From positions 1 to 10,089 of the forward strand of contig HF972591.1 of the NCBI GenBank assembly GCA_000432995.1: a DNA stretch of 10,089 nucleotides. Direction: 5' to 3'. Shown in pieces: positions 1 to 5,987 of the stretch. Source of the stretch: Clostridium sp. CAG:1013 (lineage in GTDB: Bacteria > Bacillota > Clostridia > Oscillospirales > Acutalibacteraceae). Each line of letters begins with the position of its first letter. Positions within the stretch are counted from its first letter, which is position 1. The position numbers were made by a program, and so were the translations under genes. Below the pieces are notes generated by a model that was given only the letters and a program-made list of their open reading frames with translations, was not told the DNA's origin and did not search any database.

Positions 1-382
1 GTGGTCAAGGAATGGCCGCATTGTTCACACACCACTTTGCCGGCCAGCCAGCTGGTGGGGTTGCTGTAACTTTTGCTGAATTGGCGGTTCTTCTCCAGCT
101 TGTGCTGGCATTTGAGCCAGATGTCGGAATCCACAATACCGGGGTGGCTCAGCAGGACCAGCCGCATATCTGACCAATCTGGATTGTCAGACTGGTGTTT
201 GGTGTGGCCATAGAGCTGGGCACCACATTCTCCCGTAAATTGGGAGACATCTGTGACGATCTCCGTCCCATATGGTGGAGCACTGCACGCATTTGGTAGC
301 TTACGTGACTCACCCCGCCAGCAATGCGGGAAAAGTGGTGGAGTGGGGATTTTCTCATAAGAAGATGGTTTTGTTGCTTCAC
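1..382 (-). pseudogene. Large serine recombinase, C-terminal fragment, frameshifted and cut by the window edge
   Basis: Reading the minus strand with codons starting at 158 and running to the left edge gives a clear C-terminal part of a large serine recombinase. The stretch FTGECGAQLYG is followed by a typical 'SHPGIVDSDIWLKCQHKL' segment, a charged KNRQFSKSYSNPTSWL region, and the zinc-ribbon start VVCEQCGH at the window edge. This is the part that follows the catalytic and recombinase domains and contacts the attachment site. The reading frame appears to shift near position 270. To the right of that point a different frame continues with SRIAGG and similar, which resembles the preceding recombinase domain. 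No start codon or N-terminal catalytic serine domain lies to the right of 382, so the gene is a remnant. Such recombinases usually sit at the end of integrated conjugative elements or prophages, which suggests a former element to the left. The family call is firm; the frameshift position is approximate. Confidence 0.75.
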
Positions 383-650
383 AAAGCTATGAGGTAGTTG
401 AGAATGGTCTACAGAGGATGAAGTGAAAAATGCAGAATCTTGTAATCAAGTCATGACAATGGTATACTAAGATCTATAGTAATTTTATTGTTTTGTGTTT
501 CCTGTTTCAAAAAAGAGAATCTCTGGTGCAATCGGTATTATCAAATGAGAATATGACAGGGGAGATATTAAATTTTAGTATATTACTCCTGGTCTTATTC
601 TAAGTGGAATTTGAGAAAATGCCCTTCACAGACGGTAATATCAATCTTAG
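383..650. other. Intergenic stretch without a recognisable gene
   Basis: This stretch is AT-rich and has stops in all frames. I see no RNA gene and no convincing terminator hairpin. The only signal is one promoter-like pair at 440-468. It lies between two decayed mobile-element genes and is probably leftover element DNA. Confidence 0.5.
440..468 (+). promoter_or_regulatory. Candidate sigma-A promoter (TTGTAA, 17 bp, TATACT)
   Basis: A -35-like TTGTAA at 440-445 and a -10-like TATACT at 463-468 are separated by 17 bp. Nothing intact lies directly downstream; the next plus-strand sequence is the transposase remnant starting near 651. In AT-rich DNA such pairs arise by chance, so this is tentative. 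Confidence 0.3.
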
Positions 651-1001
651 GAGCAACTGGGGATTCTGCGAAAAGGCCTATGTAAAAATAGTCACTTTCC
701 CGATAACCTTGCCAGCATCGAGACTATCGCCTTCTTTATGTCTGTCATTGTGTACCGCCTGACGCAGAGTGGACAGGCTTTGGTGATTCTTTCAGAGAGG
801 GTGCTGTTCGGAACCAGCAATGTCAAGGTGAATATTAAGAAAAAACCACTACAGAAGTTCAATCTTCACACCATCGTCCGACTCCCGTGTAGCGTGCTCT
901 TTCCTGAACCCCCATCACCACCAATTCATTTTGTAGCGTAAATAACTGATTGGTTTTCTGAAACGTACTATAACTACTGCAAATGTAAAACTGATTTCTA
1001 A
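651..1001 (+). pseudogene. Probable IS1634-like (DDE) transposase C-terminal remnant
   Basis: One plus-strand frame from 651 to a stop at 999-1001, interrupted by a single in-frame TAA at 939-941, reads like the C-terminal end of an IS1634-type transposase. It has the pattern of a 'gly-X-arg/lys ... KNSHFPDNL' segment, followed by 'ASIETIAFFMSVIVYRL', in which family members have a helix of the form 'RIEALxFxMxLxLxVY'. A later lysine-rich KKKPLQKFNLHTIVRL segment follows, then, after the TAA, WFSETYYNYCKC, which resembles the usual cysteine- and tyrosine-containing tail. The N-terminal and catalytic parts are missing, and an in-frame TAG lies just upstream at 648-650. An ATG at 738 could open a 67-codon reading frame, but this is most likely just part of the relic. 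The match is by memory of family patterns only, so the family name is tentative; that it is a degraded gene is more likely than that it is a functional small gene. Confidence 0.4.
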
Positions 1002-1143
1002 AAACAAGGCAATTGGTCAAAAATTTAAACTATGCTCTGTTTGTAAATAATGATCTGATCTTCGATTTTGCTTAGGAACAAGCCGAGTCTCTTTTTATTA
1101 AGTTGGTATTTTAAATTTAAAATAAAAGAAAGGATGTTTCAAA

Positions 1144-1596
1144 ATGGGATTGTTGAAAAATTTGGGCAGCACTGTTGCCTCCGGTCTAATGGGAAATCTC
1201 AGCGAGGTTTCTGTCGAATCCCTCACGCAAGAGTATGGGATGTATTTGATGGATGGGGAGACCATTACCACCGGTTATAAACTGGTGCGGGATGTAGTGA
1301 TCATCACAGACAAGCGAATCATCGACTTTGACAAGCAAGGGGCCACTGGGGCCAAAATGCGGGTGGATTCCATCAACCTGAGCTGCATTTACCATGTGTC
1401 TGCGGAAACTGCTGGATTTGGTGCGGATGACAGCGAGATTAACATTCACTATATTACATCCCCTTACTTCAAATGCAGCGGCGGTGTATCCACTGCAGAA
1501 AAGAAGCTGGAATTTCCTAAAAAATACAACATTCAGTCTTTGTACAAATTCCTTCAGGAGATTGCCTATCAGAATCACGAAGCACTGAATGACTAA
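1144..1596 (+). CDS. Bacterial PH-domain protein (bPH_1 type)
   Basis: The 150-residue product has the layout of the small single-domain bacterial pleckstrin-homology proteins (bPH_1 group, YvbH N-terminal type). It begins with a short amphipathic lead (MGLLKNLG), then GNLSEVSVE and the characteristic core 'YKLVRDVVIITDKRIIDFDKQG' at residues about 45-66, followed by an ETAGF turn near residue 88 and a C-terminal helix. In this family the domain is a beta-barrel that can form ring-like oligomers; its ligand is not established. No signal peptide or membrane segment is visible, so it should be cytoplasmic. The ATG at 1144 is supported by an AGAAAGGA ribosome binding site at 1126-1133. The SLH-protein gene starts 55 bases downstream without a visible terminator, so the two may be co-transcribed. 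I found no convincing promoter directly upstream. The fold call is strong; the role is unknown. Confidence 0.85.
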   Translation: MGLLKNLGSTVASGLMGNLSEVSVESLTQEYGMYLMDGETITTGYKLVRDVVIITDKRIIDFDKQGATGAKMRVDSINLSCIYHVSAETAGFGADDSEINIHYITSPYFKCSGGVSTAEKKLEFPKKYNIQSLYKFLQEIAYQNHEALND

Positions 1597-1651
1597 AATC
1601 TCAACTTATATTTGTAACGAGAATTAAACGAGGGATTTTTAGGAGGAAAAA

Positions 1652-2548
1652 ATGAAAAAGAAAATCATAGCACTTATTTTGTCGGCAGCGTTATTGGTTT
1701 CTGCGATGGTGTGGCCGGCCTCAGCAGCTAACGTAGATCAATTTGTAGATGTAGGCCAAGACGACTGGTTTTATTCCCACGTGGACTACGCAGTGAGTAG
1801 TGGCCTTTTCTCCGGTACCAGTGATACCTCTTTTGGACCAGGGCTTTCCATGACACGAGGCATGTTTGTCACTGTGTTAGGCAATAAAACCGGTATTGAC
1901 CTGACACAGTATACCGGCACACGTTTTGATGATGTACCGGCATCCATGTACTACGCCAGCCGGATCAATTGGGCCACGGAAAACGGCATTGTAAGTGGTT
2001 CGGGCAATGGAAAATTCAGCCCTGACACAGCTATCACTCGGGAACAGGTGGCCACCATCCTGTACAACTACGCTAAGCGTACCGGCAATGACACCAGCTA
2101 TCGGGATACCGTGTATAACGGTTTTCATGACAAAGGAAAGGTTTCTTCCTACGCGGTGCAGGCCATGAAGTGGGCTACCTACCACAAGATTGTCAACGGT
2201 AGCGGTGGGCTGCTAGATCCTCAGGGCAACGCCAGCCGGGCTCAGGTTGCAGCTATTTTCCATAACGCTGAAACCATCCTGATAAAAACAGAGATTTTAC
2301 CCACGGAGAAACCATCTCCTACTCCCGCACCTACGGCCACCCCTGCTCCTACTGCTACACCTAAACCTACCATTAAGCCCACTGCAACACCCAAACCGGT
2401 GACCAGCACGGTGTACTGGACGCGTTCTGGTAAAGCGTATCACCGTCGAACCTGCTCCACCATTAAGGATTCTGAGAGACTTATCAGTGGTACCGTTGCG
2501 GAGGCAATCCAATCGGGACATAGTGCATGCAAGGTGTGCAAGCCTTAA
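1652..2548 (+). CDS. Secreted protein with three SLH domains and a C-terminal His/Cys domain
   Basis: This 298-residue protein starts with a signal peptide (lysine-rich start, hydrophobic core at residues 5-20, likely cleavage after ASA near residue 25). Three S-layer homology domains follow at about residues 31-83, 91-148 and 159-210; the second has the typical 'ITREQVATILYNYAK' helix. SLH triplets bind pyruvylated secondary cell-wall polymers, so the protein is probably anchored in the wall. A proline/threonine-rich spacer (residues 218-253, repeated PTATP-like units) leads to a terminal domain starting VYWT at residue 254. This domain contains H264, C268, H290, C293 and C296 (ending CKVC), a plausible metal-binding set. 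The next gene ends in the same domain. The start is fixed by an AGGAGG at 1641-1646 just before the ATG. The anchoring SLH domains are N-terminal, so the His/Cys domain would project outward on a flexible stalk. Its function is unknown. Confidence 0.88.
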   Translation: MKKKIIALILSAALLVSAMVWPASAANVDQFVDVGQDDWFYSHVDYAVSSGLFSGTSDTSFGPGLSMTRGMFVTVLGNKTGIDLTQYTGTRFDDVPASMYYASRINWATENGIVSGSGNGKFSPDTAITREQVATILYNYAKRTGNDTSYRDTVYNGFHDKGKVSSYAVQAMKWATYHKIVNGSGGLLDPQGNASRAQVAAIFHNAETILIKTEILPTEKPSPTPAPTATPAPTATPKPTIKPTATPKPVTSTVYWTRSGKAYHRRTCSTIKDSERLISGTVAEAIQSGHSACKVCKP

Positions 2549-2578
2549 CAAAACAAAAATTTGAATTGAGGATGTAAC

Positions 2579-3223
2579 ATGAATGAGGATAATAATCAGT
2601 CTTTAAAAGAACGGTTAAAGGATCTGCTCCGGCCTCTTTTTTTAGTTGCTCTTGTAATAGCATTTGTATTGGGAGCTGGACTTTCCACTTTATTGGCTGA
2701 CACTCATAACAAGGTGTCTGCTGCTTACAACTCCGGTCTAGAACAAGGTCAATCGGACGCAGAGGCTTCTTACAACTCTCTGCTGCAAGAGCGAGAAAAC
2801 GAATTTTCCTCGCAACTTGTTCAACAGCAAGAAAGTTTTGAAAGTGAAATTCAGGTACAGTATGACGCTGGCCATAGTGATGGGTTTGAAGAAGGACAGT
2901 GGCATGGCTATTCTCAAGGTCAAAGTGAAGCGCAAAGCAAAATTGAACAATTGGAAAACACCCTTGCAACTTATGAGCCAAAAAGTGAGTCCAACTCTAT
3001 CTCCAACCAGACAACCACTGCGTTCGATTCTGATGACTGGGGAATAGATTCGGACTATATCCCAGAATCGCAAGGTGGAATTGTCTATTGGACTCCCAAT
3101 GGAAAATCTTATCATTCTACAAAAAGTTGCACCACCTTGAGGAGATCAAAGAATATCCTCAGCGGTACGGTATCAGAAGCGAGTTCCTCTGGTCATGGCG
3201 ATCCCTGTAATGTATGCTATTGA
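2579..3223 (+). CDS. Membrane-anchored coiled-coil protein with the same C-terminal His/Cys domain
   Basis: The 214-residue product has a charged N-terminus, one hydrophobic segment at residues 19-40 (probably an uncleaved anchor), and then a glutamine/glutamate-rich region at about 45-130 likely to form a coiled coil. Within it, glycine-spaced stretches (YNSGLEQGQ near residue 50; YDAGHSDGFEEGQWHGYSQG near 95-114) repeat a similar pattern. A serine/threonine-rich linker leads to a terminal domain at 169-214 that parallels the end of the preceding SLH protein: VYWT, GKxYH, a cysteine, SGTVxEA, SGH and a final CxxC. Candidate ligands are H179, C184, H206, C210 and C213. With the N-terminus inside, this domain would lie outside the membrane. 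The gene starts 30 bases after the previous stop, with GAGGAT at 2568-2573 as ribosome binding site, so the two are probably one operon. I do not recognise the full-length protein. Confidence 0.75.
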   Translation: MNEDNNQSLKERLKDLLRPLFLVALVIAFVLGAGLSTLLADTHNKVSAAYNSGLEQGQSDAEASYNSLLQERENEFSSQLVQQQESFESEIQVQYDAGHSDGFEEGQWHGYSQGQSEAQSKIEQLENTLATYEPKSESNSISNQTTTAFDSDDWGIDSDYIPESQGGIVYWTPNGKSYHSTKSCTTLRRSKNILSGTVSEASSSGHGDPCNVCY

Positions 3224-3285
3224 GCAAAGCAATTGGAATAAGGCAACCGCTTGCGAAGAGGACAAAAATGTCCCCAAGTAAATAA

Positions 3286-3337
3286 ATCAAAACACCTCCG
3301 GGCAGACTTTGTGGTCATACCCCGGAGGTGTTTTGAT
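3286..3337. terminator. Perfect 17-bp stem terminator, possibly bidirectional
   Basis: Arms 3286-3302 and 3321-3337 pair perfectly over 17 bp (core CACCTCCGGG with CCCGGAGGTG) around an 18-base loop. The right arm ends in TTTTGAT and the left arm begins in an A-rich stretch (AAATAAATCAAAA), so it could stop transcription from both sides. It lies 62 bases after the last envelope gene and before the cas remnant. Confidence 0.8.
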
Positions 3338-3519
3338 TGGAAGAAAAGAAAAAACGAAAGAAGTTGTTATGTGGACGAGAAATATTGGGCAAAGTTATAA
3401 AAGCTCCGTATGCATGTGATGTAAGTGATCATGTGCTCATACAAACAATGTATGAAAACAGTACAAACAGAAGTGAACCCTAGTACAATAAAAGAAATGT
3501 AATAAAAATATTTATTGGG
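3338..3519. other. Intergenic stretch without a recognisable gene
   Basis: This is AT-rich DNA between the terminator and the cas promoter. I looked for repeat/spacer periodicity and saw none, and no RNA gene or long reading frame is evident. Confidence 0.5.
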
Positions 3520-3548
3520 TTGCACGGGTGAATATTATTTTGTATAAT
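3520..3548 (+). promoter_or_regulatory. Promoter of the decayed cas operon (TTGCAC, 17 bp, TATAAT)
   Basis: A -35 TTGCAC at 3520-3525 and a perfect -10 TATAAT at 3543-3548 are 17 bp apart. The cas3 remnant starts 39 bases downstream of the -10, with GGAGG at 3576-3580 before the ATG at 3588. The promoter is close to consensus although the genes behind it are broken. Confidence 0.65.
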
Positions 3549-3587
3549 TATTTTAAAAATCGGTTGGCTTTGAATGGAGGAAAGCGG

Positions 3588-5045
3588 ATGAACCATCGCC
3601 TGAATTCATATTTGGCCGCAAAAACAGATCCGCAAAATACGGATCTTTGGCTCCCCTTATGGATACACAGCCGTGATACTGCTGAAGTTATGCGATGTTT
3701 AGCCATCAATTAGCTTTCTGATGGAGCTAGAGCAGCTCTTGGATTAGAAGAAGCCATCCTTTCTAAAACAGCATACTTTTTGGGAGCTGTCCAAAAGGCC
3801 TTGCCTCCATCGCGGGGGCTCATCATGGAAAACCGCAAGAAAATGGACAAGGGTATATAGATGAAAATATAGCGGAGTATCATGACAACTATTACGGAAA
3901 GGGAGAAAAAGACCTTTGGTTTTCCCTCGATAGAGCTTTGTCTTGGCTAGGTTGCTACCATGTGCCGGTTATCTTGCTCTCAGCCACATTACCGGCCCAA
4001 CGTCGAGGAGAACTGGTGGCAGCTTATTGAGGAACGAAAGCTGTAGATAGGAAACTTTTCTCCAACCAGGGATATCCTTTGCTTACATGGACCTCGGGAA
4101 CCATCGTGCAGCATGTAGTTGCCCTACCTGCCAAGCAGCGCCAAGTTACCCTACAAACAGCTGTGGAGGATACACTTCCCCAATCGTTGGAAGAAGCTCT
4201 GGCGGAGGGTGGACGCGCGGGAATCATTGTCAACACGGTAAAAAAGCTCAGATGATTGCAAGCCAGCTTCAAAAAACGATGCCAGATTTTCAGGTGTTTC
4301 TGTTCCACGCCCAGTTTCTCATGCCGGATCGTGCAGAGAGGGAGCAAATCTTGTTAGAACGCTTAGGAAAACGATCTACTCCAGAACGGCGGGACAAGCT
4401 TATTGTTGTGGGAACCCAGGTATTGGAACAGTCGCTGGATATTGATTTTGACTTTTTGGTGACTGAGCTCTGTCCTATGGATCTGCTTCTACAGAGGATT
4501 GGACGAGAACATCGTCACCCCAATCGTGATCTCTATCGTCCTCCCCGGCTGAGAGAGGCAAGGTGTATTGTTTTGACGGCGGAGGACGGCTTTGGCCAAG
4601 TCTGCGGTGTTGGATGAGGGAAGAGGGGGCTTGCTCCGAATCCCAGGCCCGCGCTGCCGTGCGGGATGGAGATCCCTCTATCGAGGTATTGGTTATGATG
4701 CAGTGCCGAGATGGCAGCGTGCGATTCCTTCCATGGCAAGAAGGGGGAATTTCTGTCGCCACAGATAGGCCTCCCTCCCAAGAGGAAAGCCGCGCCATAG
4801 CCCGGTAGTGTCTGAGGCTGCCCAGCTATTTTAGCCGTCGTTGGACCATTGACGGGGTGATTGAGGAATTGGAAGATCGAAACCGCCGCTTCTTAGCCCA
4901 GTGGCAACAGGCACCTATGCTCTGTGGAGAACTTATCTTGTTACTGGACGAAGATCTCTCCGTCAAATTAGCGGGGACCAAAATTGTCTACAACAAAGAG
5001 CGTGGGTTGACCTATGGAAAGGAGGAAGCCTGTGAAGGAGATTGA
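3588..5045 (+). pseudogene. cas3: cas3 (type I-E nuclease/helicase), broken by stops, deletions and a frameshift
   Basis: Intact Cas3 is the HD nuclease and superfamily-2 helicase that degrades DNA marked by Cascade. Recognisable pieces, in order: the HD start (LWLPLWIHSRDTAEVM), a stop at 3711-3713 probably replacing Trp, then LSDGARAALG to FLGAV near 3790. The frame then changes to GAHHGKPQENGQGYI, so the HDxGK part is lost. Near 3920 the text jumps to SLDRALSWLG and the helicase motif LLSATLPAQRR, so Walker A and DExH are lost. A stop follows at 4028-4030. After GIIVNTV a six-A run (4240-4245) causes a one-base frameshift, then come EQSLDIDFDF and motif VI QRIGREHRH. A third deletion near 4600 changes frame to AAVRDGDPSIEVLVM, a stop lies at 4806-4808, and the C-terminus ends at 5045. 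The remnant is 1458 bases, against roughly 2.6 kb expected. It cannot encode a working Cas3. The start ATG follows GGAGG at 3576-3580. Confidence 0.88.
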
Positions 5046-5532
5046 ATTTAACTTGTTGGAGGAACCTTGGGTTCGGGTGCGCACACCGGATTGCACGCTA
5101 AAAGAAGTTTCTCTCACAAATGCATTGCTTCATGCCCACGAGTATGCCGATTTGGCTGGAGAACTGCCCACTCAGGATGTGGCTGTTCTGCGATTGCTTC
5201 TGGCAGTGCTGCAAACCATTTTCTGTCGAGTCGATTTGGAAGGAAAACCTTCCCCATTAACAGATGAGGAGGAAGCACTAGAACGCTGGGGCCAGTTGTG
5301 GGAGAAAAAGAAACTGCCCGAAAAACCCATCTTGAATAACCTGGCAACCTGGAGGGAGCGATTCTGGCTGTTTCACCCAGAAAGGCCTTTTTATCAAGTG
5401 GCAACGCTTAAAAATGGAATTGAATTTGGGGCTCAGAAGCTCAATGGTGAGATCTCGCAAAGCGAAAATAAAGTTCGGCTATTTCCAGGTAATTTGTTTC
5501 CAACCGCCAGTTTGGTCCTGTTCAGACCATAG
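5032..5532 (+). pseudogene. cas8e: cas8e (cse1/casA), N-terminal fragment
   Basis: Cas8e is the large subunit of type I-E Cascade that recognises the PAM and recruits Cas3. The N-terminal part is clear: FNLLEEPWVRVR, then EVSLTNALLHAHEY, LAGELPTQDVAVLRLLLAVL, and the 'WRERFWLFHPERPFYQV' segment. The text follows the family to about KVRLF (near 5482), where the conserved serine-rich loop and the rest should follow. Instead it runs through unrelated codons to a TAG at 5530-5532. Only about 150 of the roughly 500 residues remain, and the other Cascade genes are gone. The GTG at 5032 is the best start because an AAAGGAGG lies at 5018-5025; an in-frame ATG at 5014 sits upstream of that site. The start overlaps the end of cas3 by 14 bases, the usual tight coupling in a cas operon. 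This identifies the locus as subtype I-E. Confidence 0.88.
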
Positions 5533-5547
5533 CTACCAGAGTAGCTA
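5530..5547. repeat. Short inverted repeat at the cas8e breakpoint
   Basis: TAGCTAC (5530-5536) and GTAGCTA (5541-5547) form a 7-bp hairpin with a 4-base loop, directly at the stop that ends the cas8e fragment. It might be a relic of an insertion or deletion joint, or chance. Confidence 0.4.
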
Positions 5548-5599
5548 CATTTTCAAGCTATTTGCCCCAACTGTAGTGCAGATAGATTCAATCCACATA

Positions 5600-5690
5600 C
5601 ATAAACATTCTGGGCTTTTGCCTCCAACAACTCGTTGAGTGTTTTCCGCACGCTGCCCATTCAACTCCATATGGGGCAGTCTCATAAAAC
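5600..5690 (-). pseudogene. IS256-family (mutator) transposase N-terminal remnant
   Basis: Reading the minus strand from 5679 gives LPHMELNGQR, and after a one-base shift near 5650 VRKTLNELLEAKAQN. Together these resemble the N-terminal stretch of IS256-type transposases from gut Firmicutes, of the form 'LPYxELxGQRVxDTLNELLEAEAxKL'. The flanks on both sides lose similarity within tens of bases and contain stops, so only a scrap is left. It lies just behind the point where cas8e breaks off and is inverted relative to it. The match is short and from memory of the family. Confidence 0.45.
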
Positions 5691-5846
5691 GGGATCATCG
5701 AGTTGGTAGATGGCCAAATAGTGTGGATTCATGGAGATCAGCAAGAGATAGGTGGGAGAGTGGAAACTACTTAATATTTTAAAAAAGATGTGCAGAAAGT
5801 GTAGGTGTACAAGCCAAAAAAGTGAACGGAAAGACAGTGACAGTGA
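5691..5846. other. Intergenic stretch without a recognisable gene
   Basis: Only short broken reading frames are visible. One of them (KKVNGKTVTVSDT near 5815-5855) looks protein-like, but is closed on both sides. The GTGAC-like units at 5834-5852 are repeated imperfectly and run into the promoter. Confidence 0.45.
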
Positions 5847-5875
5847 GTGACACATAGGGAAACCTGTGCTACAAT
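5847..5875 (+). promoter_or_regulatory. Promoter of the large SLH protein gene (GTGACA, 17 bp, TGC-TACAAT)
   Basis: A -35-like GTGACA at 5847-5852 and a -10 TACAAT at 5870-5875 are 17 bp apart, with a TGn extension (TGC at 5867-5869). It lies about 110 bases before the start codon, leaving a longish untranslated leader. Confidence 0.55.
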
Positions 5876-5987
5876 TATTTCGAAGAGAATAGGAAAAAAG
5901 GACTTCCCTTATTTCACAGTTTGCTTCTGATAAATTGGTGTGTGGGAAAGATTTTTTCAGGATTCACTGGTCAGGAGGAGTAGGAAC

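Noticed and set aside
2484..2981. 165-codon open frame on the minus strand
   Set aside because: It overlaps the ends of two well-supported plus-strand genes and resembles nothing known; it is a shadow frame.
3528..3587. Upstream ATG start for the cas3 remnant
   Set aside because: It lies within the promoter, ahead of the -10 box, and GGAGG at 3576-3580 points to the ATG at 3588.
4087..4617. Independent 176-codon gene starting at 4087
   Set aside because: Its first 50 codons are an out-of-frame reading of cas3; only the part after about 4240 is cas3 protein text, so it is a piece of the pseudogene.
5834..5853. Repeated GTGAC units as a possible CRISPR repeat or operator
   Set aside because: The units are short, imperfect and without spacers; no CRISPR array is visible anywhere in the window.
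5810..5858. Protein-like frame KKVNGKTVTVSDT
   Set aside because: It is closed by stops on both sides, has no start or ribosome binding site, and is too short to assign.
5940..5987. Upstream GTG start for the large SLH protein
   Set aside because: It would put 16 residues before a normal signal peptide and has no Shine-Dalgarno sequence; the ATG at 5988 has one.
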